The notes beneath the pieces were generated by a model. It was not told the origin of the DNA. It did not search any database and saw only the letters and a list, made by a program, of their open reading frames with translations. The position numbers and the translations under genes were made by a program. A DNA stretch of 64,000 nucleotides from Gemmatimonadota bacterium. GTDB lineage: Bacteria > Gemmatimonadota > Gemmatimonadetes > Longimicrobiales > Gaopeijiaceae. The DNA is taken from NCBI GenBank assembly GCA_030827315.1, contig JAURER010000006.1, forward strand, positions 38,074-102,073, read 5' to 3'. Positions 26,371 to 34,777 of this stretch are shown here, piece by piece. How positions within the stretch are numbered: the stretch's first letter is position 1; each line of letters opens with the position of its first letter.

Positions 26371-28041
26371 ATGAGCGACTTTTCCCGAAAGCGGTTCCTC
26401 GGGCTCGGGGCGGCCGCCACAGCCGCCGGTTTCACGTCAGGATGTGCGCCGGGTGGTGCCACCGGCATCACCGCCGATGCCATCGTGGTCAACGGCAACG
26501 TCCTTACCCAGGACGACGCCAACCCGACGGCCGAGGCCTTCGCCCTCAGAGAGGGTCGCTTCGTAGCCGTCGGGACAAACGCCGACGTGCGCAACCTCGC
26601 CGGACCCGACACCGAGATCATCGACGCCGGGGGCGCCACCGTCGTCCCGGGGTTCATCGATGCGCACTCGCACCCTTCGGGCGCCGGCCTCAACGCGCTC
26701 AAAAACGTCAACACGAACCTGGGCAGCATCGCGCGTATCCAGGATGCGCTGCGCGAGCGCGCCAGGAACACGCCTCCTGGCGAGTGGATCGTCGGCTACA
26801 TGTACGACGACACGAAGCAGGAGGAGATGCGGCCGGTCAATCGAACGGATCTGGATGCCGTCAGCACGGATCATCCCATCGTGGTAGGGCACCGGGGCGG
26901 GCACACCGGCGTCTACAATTCGAAGGCCTTCGAGGTCGCCGGGGTCACCGTGAACACGCCCGACCCCTTCGGCGGCCACTTCTACCGGGAGAACGGACAG
27001 CTCACCGGTAAGGTGGCCGAGCGGGCCCGCGCCGTGTTCGACGTGCCCGGCACGTCGACGCGCGAGGAGCGCGCTCAGGGCGTTGCGGTGATCTGCCGGG
27101 AGATGAACGCGGCCGGTCTCACGTCGGTGCACCAGACCGGGACGAGCGAGGATGACTTCACGGCCTACCAGGACGCCTACGCCGCCGGAGACCTGACTTT
27201 CCGCATGTATGCGATGGCTCGTGGCAGCACCTGGCCGTCTCTCATGGCCGCAGGTGTCAGGACCGGGTTCGGCGACGCCATGCTCAAGGTGGGCTCGGTC
27301 AAGTTCGCCGCGGACGGCTCGGCTTCCGAACGCACCATGGCCATGAGCACCCCGTACGCCGGTCGTCCGGACGACTACGGCATCCTGACCATGACTCAGG
27401 AACAGATCCACGAGGTCGTGGAGGAGGCCCACCGCGCCGGCTGGCAGGTGGCCGTCCATGCCAACGGCGACGTCACCATCGACATGGTGCTCAATGCCTA
27501 CGAGCGCGTGCAGGAGCTGTGGCCGCGCGCCGACTGCCGTCATCGGATCGAGCATTGCTCGCTCGTGAATCCTTCGCTCCTCGAGCGTATCAAGGCGGCC
27601 GGCGTGATTCCCGCTCCCTTCTACACATACGCCCACTATCACGGCGAAAAGTGGATCGAGTACGGCGAGGAGAAGATGGAGTGGATGTTCGCCCACAAAT
27701 CCTTCCTCGACTACGGGATCATGGTCGCGCCTGCGTCCGATCACAGCCCGGGCCCGTACGAGCCGCTCATGGCGCTGCAGTCGATGGTGACCCGGAAGGA
27801 CTTCGCGGGTCGAGTGTGGGGGCCGAGCCAGCGGATCACTTTGGATCAGGCTCTCAAGGTCTGCACGATGCACGGCGCGTATGCTTCGCACGAGGAACAC
27901 GTGAAGGGTTCGATCACCGCGGGGAAGCTGGCTGACTTCGTCTTCCTCGCGCAGAGCCCCTACGACGTCGATCCGGACCGGATCAAGGAGATCCAGGTGG
28001 TGCGCACGGTGGTGGGAGGAAGAACGGTCCATGAAGCCTGA
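26371..28041 (+). CDS. Exported YtcJ-like amidohydrolase, Tat lipoprotein
   Basis: This 556-residue metal-dependent amidohydrolase starts MSDFSRKRFLGLGAAATAAGFTSGC: a twin-arginine-type motif (SRKRFLGL), a hydrophobic stretch and a lipobox Cys, so it should be folded before export and anchored by lipid. ATG 26371 sits five bases after GGAGG; ATG 26368 directly before it is also possible. The TIM-barrel domain has VVPGFIDAHSHP, HQTGTSEDD, VAVHANGDVTID, CRHRIEHCSL and PASDHSPG. The YtcJ group has few known substrates (amides, formamides, lactones). It overlaps the next gene by 11 bases. Confidence 0.9.
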   Translation: MSDFSRKRFLGLGAAATAAGFTSGCAPGGATGITADAIVVNGNVLTQDDANPTAEAFALREGRFVAVGTNADVRNLAGPDTEIIDAGGATVVPGFIDAHSHPSGAGLNALKNVNTNLGSIARIQDALRERARNTPPGEWIVGYMYDDTKQEEMRPVNRTDLDAVSTDHPIVVGHRGGHTGVYNSKAFEVAGVTVNTPDPFGGHFYRENGQLTGKVAERARAVFDVPGTSTREERAQGVAVICREMNAAGLTSVHQTGTSEDDFTAYQDAYAAGDLTFRMYAMARGSTWPSLMAAGVRTGFGDAMLKVGSVKFAADGSASERTMAMSTPYAGRPDDYGILTMTQEQIHEVVEEAHRAGWQVAVHANGDVTIDMVLNAYERVQELWPRADCRHRIEHCSLVNPSLLERIKAAGVIPAPFYTYAHYHGEKWIEYGEEKMEWMFAHKSFLDYGIMVAPASDHSPGPYEPLMALQSMVTRKDFAGRVWGPSQRITLDQALKVCTMHGAYASHEEHVKGSITAGKLADFVFLAQSPYDVDPDRIKEIQVVRTVVGGRTVHEA

Positions 28042-30505
28042 CAGGAAGCCCATGCTCGAGAAGATCCGCCACGGTTGCGCCGCCTGCTTCGCAGCTGCGC
28101 GCCTCGTCTCTGTCCTCCTGGCCGTCTCGGCCGCCTCCGCTCCCGCGGTCGCCCGTGCCCAGGAGTCCACCACCCTCGACCTCGCGGGGCTCGACCGGCC
28201 CGTCGAGATCCTCGTCGATCGATGGGGGATCAGCCACATCTACGCCGAGACGGAGCACGATCTCTTCTTCGCGCAGGGATGGAACGCGGCGCGCGATCGC
28301 CTTTTCCAGCTCGAACTCTGGCGACGGCAGGCGACCGGCACCGTCGCCGAGATCCTGGGCGAGCGGGAACTCCAGCGGGACATCGGCACGCGGCTCTTCA
28401 AGTTCAGGCGGGACCTCGAACAGGAGCTCAACCACTACCACGACCGCGGCTCTCAGATCATTCGCGCGTACACGGACGGGATCAACGCGTACGTCGCACA
28501 GACGGAGCTGGACCCGAGCCTGCTCACAGTCGAATTCGAGCTGCTGGGCATCACCCCCGGGCGATGGACGCCCGACGTGGTCATCTCGCGCCACCAGGGA
28601 CTGCTGGGCAACATCGGCGAGGAGCTCTCGACTGGACGGCTCGTGGCCCGGCTCGGCGCCGAGACGGTCAAGGATCTTTCCTCCTTCGGCCCGGGCGACC
28701 CGCTTCTGGATCTCGACCCGGCGCTGGATGGCGCAGCGCTCTCCGAGGACATCCTAGGCGTCTACGACGCGTTTCGGGGGAGCGTGCGCTTTCGCCCGGA
28801 GGACATCGTGCAGCCCGACCGACGGGGTGACGTCGAAGCCTTCGCGATGCTCGAAGCCGCGGCGGACCAGGCAGCCGCGGTGATGGCGTACGACGTGGAC
28901 CAGGACATCGGCTCGAACAACTGGATCGTGGACGGGACGCGCTCGGAAAGCGGGTATCCGATCATGGCGAACGATCCACATCGTGCCCAGGGCGCGCCTT
29001 CGCTGCGCTACTGGGTGCATCTGGTCGGGCCCGGCTGGGACGTCATCGGGGGTGGCGAGCCGAGTCTGCCCGGGGTGTCGATCGGGCACAACGAGTACGG
29101 TGCGTGGGGGCTGACGGTCTTCGCGACGGACGCCGAGGATCTCTACGTCTACCAGACGAACCCGGCCAACCCGAACGAATACCGCTATCGCAGCGAGTGG
29201 GAGGCGATGACGGTGATCACGGAAGAGATCCCCGTGAAAGGTCGCAACCCCCACCGGACAGAACTGAAGTACACGCGGCACGGGCCCGTCGTCTACGAGG
29301 ACCGCGAGCGTAACCTCGCCTACGCCGTGCGCGCCGGTTGGATGGAGATCGGCGGCGCGCCGTACCTCGCCTCGCTGCGCATGGACCAGGCGAAGACGTG
29401 GGAGGAGTTCCGGGCGGCCTGTAACTACTCGAACATCCCCGGCGAGAACATGATCTGGGCCGGCCGTGACGGCACCATCGGCTGGCAGTCCGTGGGGATC
29501 GCCCCCGTGCGCCGTAACTGGAGTGGACTCGTGCCCGTTCCCGGGGACGGCCGCTACGAGTGGGACGGATACCTCCCGATCATTGCCAAGCCTCATGTGG
29601 TGAACCCAGCGGAGGGCTACTTCGCCACTGCGAACAACGACCTCATTCCCCGCGACTATGAATACATGGACGCGATAGGGTACAGCTGGTCCGATCCGTA
29701 CCGGTGGCTGCGCATCGTGGAGGTGCTGGACGGAGGAACGAGGTTCTCCATCGCGGACATGATGCGCCTGCAGACCGACGAACTCTCACTGCCGGCACGT
29801 CAGCTGGTGCCGTTCCTCGACGATATCACCGCGTCGGGCCGCGTCGAGGAAGCGCGGAGGATGCTGCTCGGCTGGGACTTCGTGCTCGGCAAGCGGTCGG
29901 TCGAGGCGGCGATCTACGCCCAGTGGGAGTCCCGGCTGCGGCAGGCGGTGCGTGACGCGCTCGTCCCGGACGGCGCGGGTATGAACGTCTCGCTCCAGAA
30001 GGTCATCGAGACGATCGTCGTGCCCCCGGGCCGACTCGGGGCCGACCCGATGAGGGCACGGGACGGGTTGCTGATCGCGGCGCTCGCGGCGGCGGTTGGT
30101 GATCTCGAGGAGCGGCTCGGCCGGGACATGTCCCGGTGGCAGTACGGACAGCCTGAGAATCACCATGCGTACCTGCGTCACCCCCTCGGCACGGCGGTCG
30201 ACGCGCGGACGCGTGCATCGCTCGAGGTCGGGCCCATGGCGAGGGGTGGTTACGGGTCGACCGTGAACCAGACCGGAAACGGCGCCAACCAGACGTCCGG
30301 GGCGTCCTTCAGGATCATCGTCGACACCAGTGACTGGGACCGTACGGTGGGGATGAACACGCCGGGGCAGAGTGGAGACACACGATCCCCCTTCTATCGG
30401 AACCTGTTCGAGCGGTGGGCGAACGACGAGTTCTTCCCGGCCTTCTACTCCAGAGAGAAGATCGAGGAGGTGACGGCGGTCAGGATCGGGCTGCGGCCAC
30501 GCTGA
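28031..30505 (+). CDS. Penicillin acylase family N-terminal nucleophile hydrolase
   Basis: This 824-residue secreted precursor has a signal peptide (SVLLAVSAASAPAVARAQ) followed by an alpha chain, a spacer (about 215-294) and a beta chain that begins with the catalytic S295 in DIGSNNWIVDGTRSESG. Other family signatures are RWGISHIYAETEHDLFFAQGWNAARDRLFQLE and YPIMANDPHRAQGAPS. Autocatalytic cleavage would release the spacer and expose the serine. Substrates of this family include penicillins and acyl-homoserine lactones. The active chemistry is amide hydrolysis; the substrate is unknown. The 11-base overlap with the amidohydrolase suggests joint expression. Confidence 0.92.
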   Translation: MKPDRKPMLEKIRHGCAACFAAARLVSVLLAVSAASAPAVARAQESTTLDLAGLDRPVEILVDRWGISHIYAETEHDLFFAQGWNAARDRLFQLELWRRQATGTVAEILGERELQRDIGTRLFKFRRDLEQELNHYHDRGSQIIRAYTDGINAYVAQTELDPSLLTVEFELLGITPGRWTPDVVISRHQGLLGNIGEELSTGRLVARLGAETVKDLSSFGPGDPLLDLDPALDGAALSEDILGVYDAFRGSVRFRPEDIVQPDRRGDVEAFAMLEAAADQAAAVMAYDVDQDIGSNNWIVDGTRSESGYPIMANDPHRAQGAPSLRYWVHLVGPGWDVIGGGEPSLPGVSIGHNEYGAWGLTVFATDAEDLYVYQTNPANPNEYRYRSEWEAMTVITEEIPVKGRNPHRTELKYTRHGPVVYEDRERNLAYAVRAGWMEIGGAPYLASLRMDQAKTWEEFRAACNYSNIPGENMIWAGRDGTIGWQSVGIAPVRRNWSGLVPVPGDGRYEWDGYLPIIAKPHVVNPAEGYFATANNDLIPRDYEYMDAIGYSWSDPYRWLRIVEVLDGGTRFSIADMMRLQTDELSLPARQLVPFLDDITASGRVEEARRMLLGWDFVLGKRSVEAAIYAQWESRLRQAVRDALVPDGAGMNVSLQKVIETIVVPPGRLGADPMRARDGLLIAALAAAVGDLEERLGRDMSRWQYGQPENHHAYLRHPLGTAVDARTRASLEVGPMARGGYGSTVNQTGNGANQTSGASFRIIVDTSDWDRTVGMNTPGQSGDTRSPFYRNLFERWANDEFFPAFYSREKIEEVTAVRIGLRPR

Positions 30506-30525
30506 GCGGGGCGGCCGAGGGCCAC

Positions 30526-31050
30526 ATGCGTCGCATCCGCTACTCGGTCGCCATGAGCCTCGACGGCTTCATCGCCGACGAGACCGGGGGTTACGACTGG
30601 ATTCCGGCGGAACCTTCCGTCGACTTCGGCGCCTACCTCGCGAAGATCGACACGCTCCTCATGGGGCGGCTCACCTACGAGACGGCCGTGTCGACCGACG
30701 AGGGCGCAGCGCTCCTCGGCGCCAGGCGCGTGGTGGTCGTGTCGACGACGATGGATCCCGAGAACCACCCGGGAGTCGAAGTCGTGTCCGCCTCGGTCGA
30801 GTCCGCGGTGACCGCGCTCAAGGCGAACGAAGGTCGGGACATCTGGCTGTTCGGAGGAGGCCGGCTCTTCCGCTCGCTTCTCGAGGCCGGACTCGTCGAC
30901 CGGGTGGAATTCGCGATCATGCCGATCCTGCTCGGGGCCGGCATCCCCGTGCTTCCGGGGCTGGACGGGATCGTGAAGCTCGAACTTCACAGTTCGGAGC
31001 TCTTTCCCTCCGGCATGGCCCTCATGAAGTACGACGTCGTGCGAGCGTGA
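30526..31050 (+). CDS. RibD C-terminal/dihydrofolate reductase-like protein
   Basis: This 174-residue protein begins MRRIRYSVAMSLDGFIADETGGYDWI and contains LLMGRLTYETAV, RRVVVVSTTM and DIWLFGGGRLFRSLLEAGLVD, the pattern of stand-alone RibD_C/DHFR-fold reductases (YwjB-like). These proteins bind NADPH but usually have no proven substrate. ATG 30526 has GAGGG five bases upstream. It follows the acylase by 20 bases. Its last 29 bases overlap the end of the UvrC-like gene on the other strand. Confidence 0.88.
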   Translation: MRRIRYSVAMSLDGFIADETGGYDWIPAEPSVDFGAYLAKIDTLLMGRLTYETAVSTDEGAALLGARRVVVVSTTMDPENHPGVEVVSASVESAVTALKANEGRDIWLFGGGRLFRSLLEAGLVDRVEFAIMPILLGAGIPVLPGLDGIVKLELHSSELFPSGMALMKYDVVRA

Positions 31051-32263
31051 CGGACGGCGCCTTCTCCTCGAGCCATTTCTCCGGGCGCAGCGTCCGCTTC
31101 CGCTCTTTCGGCTTGAGTCGAAACCAGCGGGCCACGAGGAGGATCTCCGCCGCGTCCTGGGGCTCGAGCCCTTCCGGACCCCGCTCGGGCGCTCCGTACA
31201 CCTCTTCGATGGCCCGGGCGACGCGCGCGCGGGCCTCGCGCCCCTTCGGATGGCGCAACTCCCGTCGGATGCGCCCGTCCCGGATCAGGTAGACCCTGTC
31301 GTCGCCTCCGAACCCGGGCACGCGGTACACGAAGGTCAGGTCCTCGACGGCCCCGCGAAACGCGACCAGCTCGTCGCGGAATCCGCGGAGCCGTTCCAGC
31401 CGATCCCGCAGCCGCGCGGCGTACTCGAAGTTCATCTCGCTCGCGGCCTTTCCCATCCGTGTCTCGATTTCGGCGAGAGGACGGTCGGCGCGGCCCTCGA
31501 GGAATCTGCGGGCCAGGTGCACCGCCTGCATGTACTCGGCGGCGGTGGGACGTCCGCAGCACGGAGCGAGGCACGTGCGCAGCTCTGCGCGCATGCAGTG
31601 CGGAATGCGCCCGGAGCCGAACATCTCGAGCTGGTCGTCGAAGTAGACCGGGGTCGTGCCCGGGCAGTCGCGCAGACCCAGTACGCCGGCGAGCTCCCGC
31701 ACCGTGTCGGCGAGCGCGCGCACGCGCGGAAAGGGACCATAGTAGGTAGCCCCGTCCTCGACGACGCGCGTGACGGGGAGCATGCGGGGTGCCCGTTCCG
31801 CGGTGACCTTCACGAAGGCGTAGATCCGCTTGCGACGGTGCTGCACGTTGAAGCGGGGCTGACACTGCTGGATCAGCTTCATTTCCCGAATGAGCGCGTA
31901 GAACTCGTTGGGGATGTAGTCCCACTCGACGCGTGCGGTCTCGCGAATGAGCTCCCACGCCTTCTCTCCCTTCGGTGCACGGAAGTACGAGAGGACCCGT
32001 GAGCGCACCCGCACCGACTTGCCCACGTAGAGGAGCTCCTCGCCCGGCCCGTACATCCTGTAGACGCCGGGCCGGTTCTCGGCGAGGGCGCGGACGTGGT
32101 CTCTGAGGGTGGGATTGGCGTGCACGGAGTCGACGGGCAGGTACGGCGAAGGGGCTGGCGCTTTCGCTCTTTCTTCGGGAAGATAGGGGGGGCGGTTCCC
32201 GACCGCCAAGCGACCCGTTCGACCATTCGGCGCGCCTGCACTCGGGCGTAGAATGCGAGGCAT
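31022..32263 (-). CDS. UvrC-like nuclease with GIY-YIG and UVR motif, no C-terminal half
   Basis: This protein contains a GIY-YIG domain (RPGVYRMYGPGEELLYVGKS, a REMKLIQQ glutamate and the QPRFN segment) and a UvrB/C interaction helix pair (MNFEYAARLRDRLERLRGF). CLAPCCGR is typical of UvrC and Cho. The RNase H-like and helix-hairpin-helix domains of full UvrC are absent, so only the 3' incision activity could be present, as in Cho. The start is uncertain: ATG 32263 gives 413 residues, whereas GTG 32125 gives 367 and lies just before the conserved domain. The ATG option overlaps the divergent HD gene. It functions in, or regulates, nucleotide excision repair (inference). Confidence 0.85.
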   Translation of the reverse strand: MPRILRPSAGAPNGRTGRLAVGNRPPYLPEERAKAPAPSPYLPVDSVHANPTLRDHVRALAENRPGVYRMYGPGEELLYVGKSVRVRSRVLSYFRAPKGEKAWELIRETARVEWDYIPNEFYALIREMKLIQQCQPRFNVQHRRKRIYAFVKVTAERAPRMLPVTRVVEDGATYYGPFPRVRALADTVRELAGVLGLRDCPGTTPVYFDDQLEMFGSGRIPHCMRAELRTCLAPCCGRPTAAEYMQAVHLARRFLEGRADRPLAEIETRMGKAASEMNFEYAARLRDRLERLRGFRDELVAFRGAVEDLTFVYRVPGFGGDDRVYLIRDGRIRRELRHPKGREARARVARAIEEVYGAPERGPEGLEPQDAAEILLVARWFRLKPKERKRTLRPEKWLEEKAPSVTLARRRTS

Positions 32264-32267
32264 GACG

Positions 32268-33563
32268 ATGACAGGCTCGGACAAGCTCATCCGCGACCCG
32301 CTCTGGGACACGATCCGTCTGGATCCGACGGCGGTGAAGATCGTCGATACGGCCGAGTTCCAGCGTCTCCGCTACATCCGGCAGCTCGGACTGGCGCACC
32401 TGGTCTACCCGGGGGCGACGCACACCCGCTTCGACCACGCGCTCGGAGTCTATCACCTGACCAAGACGGCGCTGCGCCATCTCCGCGAGCGGGGCGGCGT
32501 CCCACCCGAGGCGTGGGAGGGCGAGGAGCTGGTTCCCTACGCGGCCCTTCTGCACGACATCGGCCACTACGCCTACTCGCACGCGCTGGAGGAGCTGGAA
32601 ACCGAGCATGTTCCGACGCACCACGAGGACGTGGGCCGGCAGTTCTTCGCCTCTCCCTCGCTGCGCGACGCGCTGGCCCCGCTCGGCCTGACCGCGGCCG
32701 ACAGCATCGCGGAACTGATCGGCGGAGAGGGCGACATTCCGCTCCGGGGGTTGGTGAGCGGGAGCCTGGATCTCGACAAGATGGAGTATCTCCGCCGCGA
32801 CGCCCGCTTCTGCGGCGTACCATACGGGGAGGTTGACGTGTCCAGGCTCCTGCAGGGACTCCAGCTCCTGCAGGACCCTGCCAGCGGGAGGTACGAGGTG
32901 GGCGTTCACGAGAAGGCCGTCTCGGCTCTCGAGTCGCTCCTGTTCGCCAAGTACCAGATGTTCAGGAACGTCTACTGGCACCATGCCGTGCGCTCGGCCA
33001 CCGCGCTCTACAAGCGGATCGTGGAGGAGTCGGTGCGCGCCGGGTTGATCTCCCCGGAGGAGCTGGTTGGACCGACGGACGAGGAGCTTCTCTACGAGAT
33101 CGGGCGAAGGGTACTCGAAGAGGACTCCGAGGTGGCCGAGCGGATCGGAACCCGCTGGCTGCCGGCGCTCCGGCACCGACGCCTCCCGAAGAGGGCCCTC
33201 GAGCTCACGGCGGCCGACCTCAGCGGCCGTCAGGTGGAGGGCTGGGCGGTGGGGGACTCTCCCTGGAAGCGCGCCGTCGAGGACGATCTGGCGGTCGAGC
33301 TCGGGCTCGAGCCCGGGGAGGTCATGATCGACTTCCCGGCGAAGCCGGCCATGTTCCAGCTCGACGTGCTGGTGGAGCGGAGGGACGGGACCGTTCAGCG
33401 CTTCGACATGGAGGGAGCCGAGGGACTTCTGGATCTCCCAAAGGTGGCGCGAGAGCTCTACACCACGGCCCGCGTCCTGCGCGTGTTCACCTTCGAGCGC
33501 CGGGAAGTCTCCGCGGAGCAGGTGCTCGAGCGGATCACGAGGCCGGTGGGCGGAGGCGCATGA
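32268..33563 (+). CDS. HD-domain phosphohydrolase (dNTPase-like, COG1078 type)
   Basis: This 431-residue protein shows the HD superfamily metal site: GATHTRFDHALGVYHLTKTALRHL (first His), LLHDIGHYAYSH (His-Asp) and the later DLDKMEYLRRDARFCGV. The RLRYIRQLGLAHLVYPG start matches SAMHD1/dGTPase-like HD proteins. The C-terminal part (about 300-430) is not recognised. Family members hydrolyse dNTPs or nucleotides. ATG 32268 was chosen because GAGG lies seven bases upstream; ATG 32253 and 32262 are alternatives. The gene is divergent from the UvrC-like gene with shared or overlapping start regions. Confidence 0.88.
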   Translation: MTGSDKLIRDPLWDTIRLDPTAVKIVDTAEFQRLRYIRQLGLAHLVYPGATHTRFDHALGVYHLTKTALRHLRERGGVPPEAWEGEELVPYAALLHDIGHYAYSHALEELETEHVPTHHEDVGRQFFASPSLRDALAPLGLTAADSIAELIGGEGDIPLRGLVSGSLDLDKMEYLRRDARFCGVPYGEVDVSRLLQGLQLLQDPASGRYEVGVHEKAVSALESLLFAKYQMFRNVYWHHAVRSATALYKRIVEESVRAGLISPEELVGPTDEELLYEIGRRVLEEDSEVAERIGTRWLPALRHRRLPKRALELTAADLSGRQVEGWAVGDSPWKRAVEDDLAVELGLEPGEVMIDFPAKPAMFQLDVLVERRDGTVQRFDMEGAEGLLDLPKVARELYTTARVLRVFTFERREVSAEQVLERITRPVGGGA

Positions 33564-33621
33564 TCCGCGGTCACCCCGACACGGGGCTTCGCGACGGGTT
33601 CGGGAGTGGCTGTCGGGCGTG

Positions 33622-34428
33622 TCAGTCGAGTCGGAGGAGCACCGCCGTCACGTTGTCGTGACCCCCTGCCTCCACGGCGGCGTTCAACAGCGCCTGGATC
33701 GCTGCGTTCAGTTCGCCCGCGTCGCGGAGCCGTGTACCCAGGATCTCGGCGAGGACCTCCTCGTCCAGCATTCCCACCAGGCCGTCGGTGCAGAGCAGGT
33801 AGACATCACCGGGTTCGCCGCGACCGGCGAAGACCTGCGGGGTCGGTGCCTCCTCGAGCCCGAGGCACTGGGTCAGCAGATGGGCGAAAGGGCTTCGCCG
33901 CGCGTGCTCGGGCTGCAGGACGTTGTCGTCGATCTGCTGCTGTATCCAGGTGTCGTCCCGGGTCAGCTGCTCGAGGCCTCCGTCGCGGAATCGGTACGCT
34001 CGCGAGTCTCCGACGTGACCGATCACCCACCCGCCGGTCTCGGCGTCCAGAATCATTGCCGTCAGCGTGGTGCCCATGCCGCGAAGCGTCGGCTCCATCC
34101 GTCCGCGCGCATGGATGTCCTCATGGGCCGCGCGCGTGACCTGCTCCATCGCCTCGAGGAAACAGGTATCAAATCCCTCCCCGGCACCACGTCTGACGAA
34201 CGCCTCGCGCAAAACACGGGCGGCTGCGTCCGCGGCGAGCCGGCTGGCCACGTCACCTCCCGGGTGCCCGCCCATCCCGTCCGCGACGACGCCGATCCCC
34301 TGTTCGGGGACGAGCGACAGCGCATCTTCGTTCCGCTTCCGGATCCTCCCGATAACGGTCGAGCCGGCTACGGTGACGACGTGTGGCACGGGGTGGGTAC
34401 TCGCGAAGGTCGAAGAGAAAATCGCCAT
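33622..34428 (-). CDS. PP2C-family Ser/Thr protein phosphatase
   Basis: This 268-residue enzyme should reverse Ser/Thr phosphorylation. Motifs of the PPM family appear in order: GRIRKRNEDALSL (metal Asp), GVVADGMGGHPGGDVAS, MGTTLTAMIL, IGHVGDSRAYRFRDG, TQCLGL, LLCTDGLVGMLD and GGHDNVTAVLL. All metal-binding aspartates are present. Start ATG 34428 is the last in-frame Met before the conserved core; longer forms are arginine-rich and implausible. It could act with the kinase at 9669-10934, although the genes are not adjacent. A 349-base divergent regulatory region separates it from the second sigma factor. Confidence 0.93.
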   Translation of the reverse strand: MAIFSSTFASTHPVPHVVTVAGSTVIGRIRKRNEDALSLVPEQGIGVVADGMGGHPGGDVASRLAADAAARVLREAFVRRGAGEGFDTCFLEAMEQVTRAAHEDIHARGRMEPTLRGMGTTLTAMILDAETGGWVIGHVGDSRAYRFRDGGLEQLTRDDTWIQQQIDDNVLQPEHARRSPFAHLLTQCLGLEEAPTPQVFAGRGEPGDVYLLCTDGLVGMLDEEVLAEILGTRLRDAGELNAAIQALLNAAVEAGGHDNVTAVLLRLD

Positions 34429-34665
34429 TTCCAACCTAGGTGGATGCGGCAGCGTACTCAACCGAGCCGCGGCGACGGAAACGGCCCGATCGTGCCCGGC
34501 GGGGCTGGCGCGACGAGGAACCGCACCCCATATGAGGGTTATGAACAACGCTCGTGTCGCTACGGATCGATCCCGCTCGGGGCGCCGCGCCGCGCCGAGG
34601 TCGTTCGTCGACACGGGCGGTTCTCTCGGAGTGGGTCCGGCGGCGACACGACGTTCGCTGTGACG

Positions 34666-34694
34666 TTGACACCGAAGGGTGATGCCTTCATCAT
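34666..34694 (+). promoter_or_regulatory. Sigma-70-type promoter for the second sigma factor
   Basis: TTGACA (34666-34671, a perfect -35) is followed after 17 bases by CATCAT (34689-34694, four of six matches to TATAAT). It lies about 85 bases ahead of the ATG at 34778. Confidence 0.45.
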
Positions 34695-34737
34695 GAACGG
34701 CTCAGGATTTTTCGCCTGGCTAGATGTGAAGAAATAT

Positions 34738-34758
34738 CTTGTCGATCGATCGACGAAG
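34738..34758. promoter_or_regulatory. Palindrome in the leader of the second sigma factor gene
   Basis: GTCGATCGATCGAC is a perfect 14-base palindrome (34741-34754). With one bulged G it extends by three more pairs (CTT with AAG). It lies between the predicted transcription start and the AGAGGGAG ribosome binding site. It could be an operator or an RNA hairpin affecting translation. Confidence 0.45.
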
Positions 34759-34777
34759 AGTTCTAGAGGGAGAATAC

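Larger units (their letters stand above)
34429..34777. other. 349-base divergent intergenic region (PP2C / sigma factor)
   Basis: No protein gene is apparent. The left part would hold the promoter of the phosphatase gene, which I cannot define. The right part holds a promoter-like pair (34666-34694), a stretch noticeably richer in A and T than its surroundings (about 34690-34740) and a palindrome just ahead of the sigma factor start. Confidence 0.6.

Noticed and set aside
26437..28239. A minus-strand frame of 600 codons opposite the amidohydrolase gene
   Set aside because: No domain and shadow-like composition; the opposite strand has a Tat lipoprotein signal and a complete amidohydrolase.
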